Positions 17,984 through 26,007 of a stretch of 64,000 nucleotides of DNA are shown in pieces. Both the position numbers and the translations under genes were made by a program. Within the stretch, counting starts at the first letter, position 1. Each line of letters starts with the position of its first letter. This stretch comes from Desulfovibrio sp. Marseille-P6017 (GTDB lineage: Bacteria; Bacillota_A; Clostridia; Peptostreptococcales; Peptostreptococcaceae), in NCBI GenBank assembly GCA_900604495.1, contig UWOR01000005.1, positions 62,001 through 126,000 on the forward strand. The letters are read 5' to 3'. A model generated the notes under the pieces. The model had not been told where the DNA came from. It saw only the letters and a program-made list of their open reading frames with translations, and searched no databases.

Positions 17984-18028
17984 AAAAGACAATATTAAAT
18001 AGGTTTTAACCTATTTAATATTGTCTTT
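17984..18028. terminator. Bidirectional terminator
   Basis: Stem of 18 bp, AGACAATATTAAATAGG / CCTATTTAATATTGTCT, with A run before and T run after. It lies between the small Cys-rich gene and the convergent Dph6-like gene. Confidence 0.9.
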
Positions 18029-18031
18029 GCA

Positions 18032-18679
18032 TTATATAATATCTAAATGACCATAATTTTTATCTAAGGTAATTTTATCAATTTTAAATTGTATAGGATT
18101 TTTAAATAATGGTCCATCACTTACAAATGTATGGTATTCTCCATTTTCCCCACATGCATCAGATCCAGTGGCTTTTATCTCCTCTATTAACTCTTTAGTT
18201 AATACCTTCCCTAAAAATTGCTCACCTAAGTTATCTAAGTTAACTTTTTTTATTGTTGCTTTATATCCACTATCAATAAATTCATAAACTAATTTCTCTC
18301 TATCTTCTTGCCATAAAGGAAATTCAGCTTTCATATTAGATACATTACATCTATCTACTCCCCATTGTTTATGATGCTCTATGTCTATATCTCCATAAAC
18401 ACAAACGTTAGCACCTTTTTGTTTAGCTTCTAATAATTTTTTCTCAAATTCTTTTTCGTATTCTTCAACTTCACACTCTACAGTTATAAGTTCTATACCC
18501 AAACTTTCACTTACTTTATTTAAAAAATTATTATTTATACCGTGTGTCCAAGATGAATCCTGATTTTTTTTTACAGTAGTTAAAAGAGCAACTGGAGTAT
18601 TCCCATTTTTAATCATTCTATGTAAAGCTAGCATACTATCTTTTCCACCACTAAAAGACATTACAAATTTATCGTTCAT
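18032..18679 (-). CDS. Dph6-like PP-loop ATP pyrophosphatase
   Basis: 215 residues. The N-terminal PP-loop FSGGKDSMLALHRM (residues 9-22) binds ATP, and the C-terminal GSDACGENGEYHTFVSDGPLF is the conserved signature of the diphthine-ammonia ligase family (ATP_bind_4, DUF71). Eukaryotic and archaeal members amidate diphthine on elongation factor 2. Bacteria lack diphthamide, so the substrate of this bacterial member is unknown. Start ATG 18679 follows AAAGGAGAT. It is followed upstream by a small DMT-type transporter gene in the same direction, 55 bases away. Confidence 0.82.
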   Translation of the reverse strand: MNDKFVMSFSGGKDSMLALHRMIKNGNTPVALLTTVKKNQDSSWTHGINNNFLNKVSESLGIELITVECEVEEYEKEFEKKLLEAKQKGANVCVYGDIDIEHHKQWGVDRCNVSNMKAEFPLWQEDREKLVYEFIDSGYKATIKKVNLDNLGEQFLGKVLTKELIEEIKATGSDACGENGEYHTFVSDGPLFKNPIQFKIDKITLDKNYGHLDII

Positions 18680-18734
18680 ATTAAATCTCCTTTATATATT
18701 TTATTTGTAAAAATTTAGCATAAGCCTTATATGT

Positions 18735-19163
18735 TTAGTTTAACATAAAAAATACTCCTATGAATAATAATACTGCTCCTATATAATTGTACAAATGTGT
18801 AGTATTCTTACCTAATATAATGCTATCTATTACAAATCCTAATATAATTTGTGAAACTACTATTAAGGTCAATGTATTTGAAACACCAAGAGATGGTATT
18901 GCTCTTACTGTAAAGTAAATTATTAATCCCCCAAATATACCACCTAATAATAATATTGGATTTATATTTTCTAATTTCATTAAATCTTTAAAATCTCCAG
19001 TTATTAATATGCTTATTAAAAAAAATACCGCTCCTACAACTAAACTTATAAACGTAGCTGTCATAGCTGTTGTATGTTTTTCTAATTCTCCATTAAAAAA
19101 TGCTTCTAATGTGGTAGAAAGACCTGCTAATATTGCAAATATTACTGCTCCTAAATTAGACAA
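18735..19163 (-). CDS. Small DMT-superfamily transporter (YdcZ/DUF606 family)
   Basis: 142 residues with five predicted membrane helices. The sequence AILAGLSTTLEAFFNGEL near the N-terminus and the central LLLGGIFGGLIIYFTVRAIPSLGVSNT fit the YdcZ/DUF606 branch of the drug/metabolite transporter superfamily, whose members work as homo- or heterodimers of single four- to five-helix units. The substrate is unknown. It has a GAGGAGG-type site before the ATG. It is probably co-transcribed with the Dph6-like gene. Confidence 0.78.
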   Translation of the reverse strand: MSNLGAVIFAILAGLSTTLEAFFNGELEKHTTAMTATFISLVVGAVFFLISILITGDFKDLMKLENINPILLLGGIFGGLIIYFTVRAIPSLGVSNTLTLIVVSQIILGFVIDSIILGKNTTHLYNYIGAVLLFIGVFFMLN

Positions 19164-19320
19164 AATTAAACCTCCTCATTATTAATAAACTCTATAATAC
19201 AAGCTCTATATTAATTAATATTCTTGTCCATAATCTATCATGCTTACTTTTTACAAATAATAATTTTATGTTATAATGTTATAAAATATTTATTTGTATT
19301 ATATATAATGAGGTGAATTT

Positions 19321-19863
19321 ATGTTTCAATTTTTTAATATCAATTTAGATGGTTTAAATAAAAGAGAAAATGCCACTAAGTTCATAGCACTTGGTCTAAT
19401 ACTAATTATTTTAGGTACATTATCTTTAGTATCTAAAGGATTTGGAATTAAATTAGTATCTTGGATATTAGGACTATCACTTTTATTTATAGCATATTTA
19501 AATTTAAAAAATATTAATGAACTATCTAGATACACTCCAAAAGAAGAACTTAAACCTTATAAACAAAGTCAAACTATCTTATTAATTTTAGTTGTACTTT
19601 TATTTTTATTTCCAACTAAAATCCAAGGTTTTATTTCATCCGTAATAGGTGCATATTTATTAGTTAATCAATTATTAAAATTCATTACTAATAAAAACAA
19701 TCCTTACTTTAGATTTGGTTTATGGAATGTAATTGTTATTTTCTTTGGAATAACTTTGATTATGTCTCCATTATTCTTATCTAGATTTATATCTTCTATT
19801 ATGTCTTTTATCGTGCTAATGATAGGATTAAGTTTATTTGCTAAAGGTAATAGCCTAAGATAA
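19321..19863 (+). CDS. DUF308/HdeD-like membrane protein
   Basis: 180 residues with six hydrophobic segments arranged as pairs (residues 20-38, 43-62, 85-100, 106-122, 138-155, 158-175). This is the pattern of HdeD/DUF308 membrane proteins. Function is unknown; E. coli HdeD is linked to acid stress, but that cannot be carried over. The start ATG 19321 has a GAGGTGA site. It is a single-gene unit closed by a hairpin shared with the convergent pyrG gene. Confidence 0.7.
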   Translation: MFQFFNINLDGLNKRENATKFIALGLILIILGTLSLVSKGFGIKLVSWILGLSLLFIAYLNLKNINELSRYTPKEELKPYKQSQTILLILVVLLFLFPTKIQGFISSVIGAYLLVNQLLKFITNKNNPYFRFGLWNVIVIFFGITLIMSPLFLSRFISSIMSFIVLMIGLSLFAKGNSLR

Positions 19864-19872
19864 ATTAAGTTT

Positions 19873-19908
19873 AAAAGTGATAGGTATAATTATCTATCAC
19901 TTTTTATA
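19873..19908. terminator. Bidirectional terminator at the pyrG 3' end
   Basis: AAAAGTGATAG / CTATCACTTTTT stem around a short AT loop, between two convergent stop codons. Confidence 0.85.
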
Positions 19909-19912
19909 TTAA

Positions 19913-21562
19913 TTAAAATATATTTTGATATGATAAACTATTAAGTTCTACTTCTATATTTCTTTCTTTATTCTCTAAAGATACCTTTATAAATTGTTTT
20001 ATTATCGGATTTGCACGATTTGGTCTACTCTTAAACTCTGGATGGTATTGAACTCCTACATAAAAATCATTATTTTCTACCTCTACAGCTTCTACTAATT
20101 TATCATCTGGCGATGTTCCGCATATAATCATTCCTGAATTTTCAAAAATCGCTCTATACTTATTATTAAACTCATATCTATGTCTATGTCTTTCTAATAT
20201 TTCACTAGTTTTATATGACTTGAACAATTGAGTATTTTCTTTTATTTTACAAGGGTATGCTCCCAATCTCATAGTACCTCCCTTTTGTAGGTTTCCATAT
20301 TGATCATGCATTAAATCTATTACAGGATACTTACCATAGTATACAAATTCACTAGAATTCGCTTCATGTAATTTTAATACATTTCTTGCAAACTCAATTA
20401 CTGCTATTTGCATACCTAAGCAAATACCCAAATATGGTATATTATTTTCTCTAGCATATCTAGCAGTTCTAATCATACCTTCTATCCCTCTATCTCCAAA
20501 TCCTCCAGGAACTAATATACCATCGCTATCCTTTAATAACTCATCTACTGTAATATCATTAACATATTCTGAATCAATCCAGTTTATCTCTATATTTAAT
20601 TTATTTTCATATCCTGCATGGTTAAGAGCTTCTACTACAGATAAGTATGCATCATGTAATTTTGTGTATTTACCAACTAAAGATATCTTTATACTCTTTT
20701 CTCTATTATCAATTCTATCTATCATATTGTTCCATTCAGCTAAATTACACTCATCATATTTTATTCCTAACTCTCTACATACAACTTTCGATAACCCATT
20801 TTCTTCTAACATAATTGGCACTTTGTAAAGCACATCTGTATTATTATTTTCTATAACACAGTCAGGTTTCACATTACAAAATAGTGCTATTTTTTGTTTT
20901 GTATTTTCATCAATTGCCTCATCAGATCTAGCCACAATAATATGTGGTGTTATTCCAAAGGATTGAAGTTCTTTTACTGAATGTTGAGTTGGCTTTGATT
21001 TAAACTCACCAGAACTACTTATATAAGGTATTAATGTAACATGTATAAATATACAATTATTTCTTCCAACTTCTTGATATATTTGTCTTATCGCTTCTAA
21101 AAATGGTTGACTTTCTATATCACCTGTTGTTCCCCCAATTTCAACTATAGCAATATCTGCATTGCTTTTTTCTCCAACGGAATATACAAAATCTTTTATT
21201 TCATTAGTTATGTGGGGAATTACCTGTACCGTTTCCTCTAAATACTCACCATTTCTCTCTTTCATAAGTACATTCCAGTATACTTTTCCAGTTGTTAAGT
21301 TTGAATATTTATTTAAATTCTCATCTATAAATCTTTCATAATGACCTAAATCTAAATCAGTTTCTGCTCCATCGTCTGTAACAAAAACTTCCCCATGTTG
21401 ATATGGACTCATAGTACCTGGATCTACGTTGATATAAGGATCTAGTTTTTGAGCAACTATTTTAAGTCCTCTATTTTTTAATAATCGTCCTAAAGATGCT
21501 GCTGTTATTCCTTTTCCTAAGCCAGATACAACTCCACCTGTTACAAATATAAATTTTGTCAT
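19913..21562 (-). CDS. pyrG: CTP synthase (glutamine hydrolysing)
   Basis: 549 residues, full length. It converts UTP to CTP using ATP and the amide of glutamine. The N-terminal synthetase domain starts [17 protein letters not shown] (P-loop, residues 2-18), with GTVPHIT-type, [12 protein letters not shown] and KTKPTQHSV-type stretches. The C-terminal class I glutaminase holds the nucleophile Cys near residue 381 in [10 protein letters not shown] and the His-Glu pair in YHPEFKS. The start ATG follows a GGAGTAAATA site. It is the third gene of a run glnA - ANTAR regulator - pyrG with 25-33 base gaps, so the glnA leader may control it too. Confidence 0.96.
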   Translation of the reverse strand: MTKFIFVTGGVVSGLGKGITAASLGRLLKNRGLKIVAQKLDPYINVDPGTMSPYQHGEVFVTDDGAETDLDLGHYERFIDENLNKYSNLTTGKVYWNVLMKERNGEYLEETVQVIPHITNEIKDFVYSVGEKSNADIAIVEIGGTTGDIESQPFLEAIRQIYQEVGRNNCIFIHVTLIPYISSSGEFKSKPTQHSVKELQSFGITPHIIVARSDEAIDENTKQKIALFCNVKPDCVIENNNTDVLYKVPIMLEENGLSKVVCRELGIKYDECNLAEWNNMIDRIDNREKSIKISLVGKYTKLHDAYLSVVEALNHAGYENKLNIEINWIDSEYVNDITVDELLKDSDGILVPGGFGDRGIEGMIRTARYARENNIPYLGICLGMQIAVIEFARNVLKLHEANSSEFVYYGKYPVIDLMHDQYGNLQKGGTMRLGAYPCKIKENTQLFKSYKTSEILERHRHRYEFNNKYRAIFENSGMIICGTSPDDKLVEAVEVENNDFYVGVQYHPEFKSRPNRANPIIKQFIKVSLENKERNIEVELNSLSYQNIF

Positions 21563-21587
21563 TATTTACTCCTCCATATTTTATATT

Positions 21588-22157
21588 TTAATTTTCATAA
21601 GTTTTAAGTATATTTTGAGCTACTTCTTTTTTAGTAATTCTTCTGTCCATAGCTTGCTTTTCTATATATCTATGTGCTTGAGGCTCTGTCATATTTAAGT
21701 ATTGTATTAAAATACATTTTGCTCGATCTATTAACCTAATTTCACTTATTTTATTTTTTAGTTTCAAGTTTTCTTCCTTCAGTTTTGTTATTCTTTTTGT
21801 TGAAGTGGATATTAACTTAATTGCTTGATACAATAGTTGTTTATTTAAAGGTTTTTCAACAATAAATACACCAAAATCCTCAACTTTTGCAGATATCTCA
21901 TCTGCAATATTACTTTTTACCATAAGTATTACACCTGATGATGTATTTTCAGTTATATTTAAAGCTAAATCATGCCCAAATTCGTCAGTTAATGGTGCGT
22001 TTATAAGTACTATATCAAAATTATTTTGTATAAGAATTCTTCGTACTTCACTTCCATTGCTTACAGTTTCTATCTTAGAAAATCCACTCATTTTTATAAT
22101 TTCAGAAAGAATACTCTTCCCCTTTTCTGAACTCGATACAATTAAGGCACTTGACAT
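21588..22157 (-). CDS. ANTAR-domain response regulator (NitR-like antiterminator)
   Basis: About 189 residues. Residues 1-120 are a receiver-like domain (ALIVSSSEKGKSILSEII, FDIVLINAPL, VIVEKPLNKQ-type end), but the usual phospho-acceptor position reads LINAPL rather than an Asp, so it is probably a pseudo-receiver. A coiled segment follows, then a C-terminal ANTAR RNA-binding domain with the signature AKCILIQYLNMTEPQAHRYIEKQAMDRRITKKEVAQNIL. ANTAR proteins bind hexaloop hairpins and prevent termination. The gene is directly downstream of glnA, as nitR is in Clostridium saccharobutylicum. The start is taken as the second ATG (GGATGGTG upstream). Confidence 0.88.
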   Translation of the reverse strand: MSSALIVSSSEKGKSILSEIIKMSGFSKIETVSNGSEVRRILIQNNFDIVLINAPLTDEFGHDLALNITENTSSGVILMVKSNIADEISAKVEDFGVFIVEKPLNKQLLYQAIKLISTSTKRITKLKEENLKLKNKISEIRLIDRAKCILIQYLNMTEPQAHRYIEKQAMDRRITKKEVAQNILKTYEN

Positions 22158-22189
22158 ATATACACCATCCATTTCTTAAAAGATATACC

Positions 22190-23509
22190 TTAAACACTTA
22201 AGAAATATAATTCTCTTTCTACCTTTTCTTTGTCTGTTCTTGCGTCGTACTTTCTCCACTCATACTCCTTAGTCTCTATATATGTGTTGATTACATTTTC
22301 AGGTAATATACTTTTTATAAATCGGCTATTTTTTGACAAATTTATAGCTTCAAAAAGATTTTTAGGCAATGCATCTATATCATTTAAATTTTTTTGTAAT
22401 ATTTTATTTAAATTTACATCACAAGCTTCACAAAGCTGTAAATTATTTTCTATTCCTTCAAGTCCAGCTCTTATTATTAGAGCTAATGCTATATATGGAT
22501 TACAAGATGAATCAGATGATCTAACTTCAATATTTGTATATTCACCATCTCTTATATGAACTTTTATAAGTTGTGATAAATTTCTTTTAGACCAAGTTAT
22601 AAATTTAGGTGCTTGAAAATTTCCAAATCTATTATATGAATTCGTTATTGGATTTAGAAATAAAGTTATCTCCTTTAACCTATTCAATATTCCTGCAATA
22701 AACTTATCAGCCGTTTCTTTATCTACCATTTTAGGATCTTCAAATAAATTTAATTCATTTTTGCAAATCATAAAATTAAGATGTAATCCACTTCCACTTT
22801 CATTTGCAAGTGGCTTTGGCATAAATGATGCAAATAATCCATTTGTAGATGCTGTTGTTTTCACAACTGATTTAAAATTAATAATATTATCTGCAGCACT
22901 TAGTGGCCCACAGATTTTAAAATTTATTACATTTTGTCCCGGCCCATGATCATGATGTGAATTATTTAACTCTATTCCCATCTCATCTAATATTAGGCAT
23001 ATTTCTCTTCTAATGTTTTCACCTTTATCCAATGGTGCTATATCGCAGTAACTAGCAAAGTCTTGTGGTATATTTGTAGGGCTTCCATTTTCATCTAGTT
23101 CAAATAGGTAAAACTCGCACTCTGAACCTACTTTAAATAAATAACCTAAATCACGTCCTTTATCTATTACTGACTTCATTATATGTCTTCCATCACCCTC
23201 AAAATGACGACCATCAGGATACTTTATATCACAAAAAAATCTTATAACCCTTCCATGTTGAGGTCTCCAAGGAAGTATTGATAAAGTTTTTAGATCCGGA
23301 TATAAATATAAGTCACTATCTTCTATATTCATAAATCCACTCATAAAAGATGCATCAAATTTTACTCCATATTTTATCGCATCTTCTAACTCATTTGGCA
23401 TTATAGATATATTTCTTTGCATTCCAAAAATATCGCAAAATGCAAGTCTTATAAATTTAACATCGTTATCTTCAATAAACTCCATTACTTCACTCTCTTT
23501 ATAACTCAT
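22190..23509 (-). CDS. glnA: Glutamine synthetase type I
   Basis: 439 residues, the short GSI-alpha length. It makes glutamine from glutamate, ammonia and ATP. Visible signatures are CDIFGMQRNISI (beta-grasp), KVGSECEFYLFELD and HHDHGPGQNVINFK (metal and substrate residues), NESGSGLHLNF and NSYNRFG. No adenylylation-type extension is present. The start ATG 23509 has an AGGAGG site. The leader carries a TTGACA-17-TACAAT promoter, an AAAGGU hexaloop hairpin and an overlapping terminator, so expression should depend on antitermination by the ANTAR protein encoded next. It heads the glnA - ANTAR - pyrG run. Confidence 0.95.
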   Translation of the reverse strand: MSYKESEVMEFIEDNDVKFIRLAFCDIFGMQRNISIMPNELEDAIKYGVKFDASFMSGFMNIEDSDLYLYPDLKTLSILPWRPQHGRVIRFFCDIKYPDGRHFEGDGRHIMKSVIDKGRDLGYLFKVGSECEFYLFELDENGSPTNIPQDFASYCDIAPLDKGENIRREICLILDEMGIELNNSHHDHGPGQNVINFKICGPLSAADNIINFKSVVKTTASTNGLFASFMPKPLANESGSGLHLNFMICKNELNLFEDPKMVDKETADKFIAGILNRLKEITLFLNPITNSYNRFGNFQAPKFITWSKRNLSQLIKVHIRDGEYTNIEVRSSDSSCNPYIALALIIRAGLEGIENNLQLCEACDVNLNKILQKNLNDIDALPKNLFEAINLSKNSRFIKSILPENVINTYIETKEYEWRKYDARTDKEKVERELYFLSV

Positions 23510-23521
23510 AACGTCCTCCTA

Positions 23522-23587
23522 AAAATAATAAAAAGGTGCTCATCAAAAGATAAAAATACAGACTTTTACCTCATGATGAACACCTTT
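23522..23587 (-). terminator. Leader terminator of glnA (antitermination target)
   Basis: On the minus strand AAAGGTGTTCATCA (23574-23587) pairs with TGATGAGCACCTTT (23532-23545, one mismatch), followed by TTTTATTATTTTT just before the ribosome binding site of glnA. Its 5' arm shares bases with the hexaloop hairpin, so the two folds exclude each other. Confidence 0.82.
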
Positions 23588-23592
23588 GTTCA
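23577..23592 (-). promoter_or_regulatory. ANTAR-type hexaloop hairpin in glnA leader
   Basis: Minus-strand TGAAC-AAAGGT-GTTCA: a five-pair stem with a six-base loop that has A at position 1 and G at position 4, the pattern recognised by ANTAR antiterminators. It overlaps the 5' arm of the terminator. A possible second hairpin inside the terminator loop has a UCUGUA loop (G at 4, no A at 1) and is weak. Confidence 0.75.
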
Positions 23593-23606
23593 TTTTAATA
23601 TGTATA

Positions 23607-23635
23607 ATTGTAAAGCAGATATATATTTGTGTCAA
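23607..23635 (-). promoter_or_regulatory. glnA promoter
   Basis: TTGACA (23630-23635) and TACAAT (23607-23612) on the minus strand with exactly 17 bases between. Transcription would begin only a few bases before the hexaloop hairpin. Confidence 0.8.
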
Positions 23636-23703
23636 TATATTCCGATTATTTCGATTATTTTCAATAATAAAAAAATATTTATTTATAGATATATTTTTTT
23701 ATG

Positions 23704-23732
23704 TTGACAATCTAAAATTATTTTCATACAAT
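23704..23732 (+). promoter_or_regulatory. Promoter of type III glutamine synthetase gene
   Basis: TTGACA (23704-23709) and TACAAT (23727-23732) with 17 bases between: the same boxes and spacing as the divergent glnA promoter. Confidence 0.8.
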
Positions 23733-23754
23733 GACACTATAAATAATAAATAAA

Positions 23755-23770
23755 ACAGCAAAGGCGCTGT
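23755..23770 (+). promoter_or_regulatory. ANTAR-type hexaloop hairpin in leader of type III glutamine synthetase gene
   Basis: ACAGC-AAAGGC-GCTGT: a five-pair stem with a hexaloop that matches the glnA leader loop in five of six bases (A1, G4 present), on a stem of different sequence. It overlaps the following terminator. Confidence 0.75.
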
Positions 23771-23797
23771 AGGTTATTACCTACTGCGCTTTTTTTA
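23764..23797 (+). terminator. Leader terminator of type III glutamine synthetase gene
   Basis: GCGC-T-GTAGGT / ACCTAC-T-GCGC stem followed by eight T. The 5' arm uses the 3' half of the hexaloop hairpin, as in the glnA leader. It lies about 75 bases upstream of the start codon. Confidence 0.85.
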
Positions 23798-23872
23798 TTT
23801 TAAAAATAAAATATAAGATACAAAGAAGTTCTCTTATATTTAACTACTATAATAATTTGGGGGTAATTTATT

Positions 23873-25963
23873 ATGATAAATATTCCAGATATATTCGGAA
23901 GTATGGTATTTAATGATAAGGTAATGAAAGAAAGATTACCTAAGGATGTTTATAAAAAATTAAAAGAAACAATAGATGATGGATCAACTCTTGATATAAA
24001 TATAGCAAATATAGTTGCAAATTCTATGAAAGATTGGGCTATTGAAAAAGGTGCTACTCATTTTACTCATTGGTTCCAACCTATGACTGGCATAACTGCT
24101 GAAAAACATGATAGTTTTATTTCTCCTACATCTGATGGATCTGTGATAATGGAGTTTTCTGGAAAAGAACTTATAAAAGGTGAACCTGATGCATCAAGTT
24201 TTCCATCTGGAGGGCTTAGAAGTACCTTTGAAGCTAGAGGATATACAGCTTGGGATCCTACATCTTATGCATTTATAAGAGATAATACTTTATGTATACC
24301 TACTGTATTTTGCTCTTATTTAGGGGAAGTATTAGATAAGAAAACTCCTTTACTTAGATCTATGGAAGTTATAAATAAACAATCTTTAAGAATACTAAAA
24401 TTATTTGGTGATACTACTACAACTAGAGTAACAACTACAGTTGGTCCAGAACAAGAATATTTCTTAATAGATAAAAAGCTTTATGATAAAAGAGAAGATT
24501 TACAATTTTGTGGAAGAACTTTATTAGGTGCAAGATCTCCAAAAGGTCAAGAACTTAATGATCATTACTTTGGAGCTATAAAGCCTAGAGTTGCTGCATT
24601 TATGAAGGAACTAGATGAGGAACTTTGGAAATTAGGAGTATTATCAAAAACTGAACATAATGAAGTTGCTCCTGCTCAACATGAATTAGCTCCAATATTT
24701 GCTAATAGTAATGTTGCAAGTGACCATAATCAACTTGTAATGGATTTAATGAAAACTATCGCAATTAAACATGGCCTAGTTTGTCTTTTACATGAAAAAC
24801 CATTTGCTGGCCTTAATGGTAGTGGTAAACATAATAACTGGTCTTTATGTACTAACACTGGTAAGAATTTATTAAGCCCAGGAAAGAATCCTAGAGATAA
24901 TACTCAATTTTTATTATTCTTAGTAGCTGTAATAAAGGCAGTAGATGAATATCAAGATTTACTTAGAATATCCGTTTCAAGTGCTGGAAATGACCATCGT
25001 TTAGGAGGACATGAAGCTCCACCTGCAATAGTTTCTATGTTCTTAGGTTCTGATTTAGAGGCAGTTTTACAATCTATAGAAGATAATGTTGAATATAATC
25101 AATCCCTTGCTGCTAAGATGGAAATTGCTGTAGATGTACTACCTTCATTTAAAAAAGATTCTACTGATAGAAATAGAACTTCACCATTTGCATTTACAGG
25201 AAATAAATTTGAATTCCGTATGTTAGGTTCAACAGTTTCTATTGCTTGTCCGAATACTATTTTAAATACAATAGTAGGTAATTCATTATGTGAGTTTGCT
25301 GACTTGCTTGAAAAATCTGATGACTTTGAAAGTGATGTAAATAATTTGATAAGAGATACTTATTTAAAACATAAAAATATAATATTTAATGGAAATAATT
25401 ATTCTGATGAATGGGTAGAAGAAGCCAATAAAAGAGGTTTGTTTAACTTAAAAACTACAGTTGATGCTCTTCCTTATTATACATTAGATAAAAATATAAA
25501 ATTATTCGAAAAACATGGTATATATACTAAGGAAGAAATTGAGTCTAGATATGAAATACTTTTAGATGAATATTCTAAAACAATAAATATAGAAGCACTT
25601 ACTTTATGCGATATGATAAAAAAAGATGTTATACCAGCAGTTTGTGAGTATATAAAAGAATTAAGTGATACTGCTTTATCAAAAAAATCTCTTTCTTCTG
25701 ATATAGATTGTAGCTTAGAAATTGATTTAGTATCAAAACTTTCTTCATTAAATAGCTGCTTATCAAAAAGATTAGATACTTTGGATAATCTTCTTATAAA
25801 TTCTAAAGATTATGAAGGAACTTTAAGTACTGCAAAATATTATAAAGATAATATAATTCCTGCTATGCAAGAAGTAAGAGCCGTTGCTGATGAATTAGAA
25901 TTTATAGTTAGTGATAAATATTGGCCATATCCAACTTATGGTGATCTATTATTTAGTATATAG
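23873..25963 (+). CDS. glnN: Glutamine synthetase type III
   Basis: 696 residues, the length of the GSIII family. Signatures include [75 protein letters not shown] and [17 protein letters not shown], covering the ammonia, glutamate and ATP sites. It makes glutamine, probably under different conditions from glnA. ATG 23873 is preceded by GGGGGTAA. It is divergent from glnA with a mirror-image regulatory leader (promoter, AAAGGC hexaloop, terminator). The gene ends with its own terminator, so it is monocistronic. Confidence 0.95.
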   Translation: MINIPDIFGSMVFNDKVMKERLPKDVYKKLKETIDDGSTLDINIANIVANSMKDWAIEKGATHFTHWFQPMTGITAEKHDSFISPTSDGSVIMEFSGKELIKGEPDASSFPSGGLRSTFEARGYTAWDPTSYAFIRDNTLCIPTVFCSYLGEVLDKKTPLLRSMEVINKQSLRILKLFGDTTTTRVTTTVGPEQEYFLIDKKLYDKREDLQFCGRTLLGARSPKGQELNDHYFGAIKPRVAAFMKELDEELWKLGVLSKTEHNEVAPAQHELAPIFANSNVASDHNQLVMDLMKTIAIKHGLVCLLHEKPFAGLNGSGKHNNWSLCTNTGKNLLSPGKNPRDNTQFLLFLVAVIKAVDEYQDLLRISVSSAGNDHRLGGHEAPPAIVSMFLGSDLEAVLQSIEDNVEYNQSLAAKMEIAVDVLPSFKKDSTDRNRTSPFAFTGNKFEFRMLGSTVSIACPNTILNTIVGNSLCEFADLLEKSDDFESDVNNLIRDTYLKHKNIIFNGNNYSDEWVEEANKRGLFNLKTTVDALPYYTLDKNIKLFEKHGIYTKEEIESRYEILLDEYSKTINIEALTLCDMIKKDVIPAVCEYIKELSDTALSKKSLSSDIDCSLEIDLVSKLSSLNSCLSKRLDTLDNLLINSKDYEGTLSTAKYYKDNIIPAMQEVRAVADELEFIVSDKYWPYPTYGDLLFSI

Positions 25964-25970
25964 ATTAAAT

Positions 25971-26007
25971 AAAAAATGATTGTACTTTATTAAAGTACAA
26001 TCATTTT
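25971..26007. terminator. Bidirectional terminator
   Basis: AAAAAATGATTGTACTTTA / TAAAGTACAATCATTTTTT, a near-perfect stem between the convergent glutamine synthetase III and methionine synthase genes. Confidence 0.92.
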
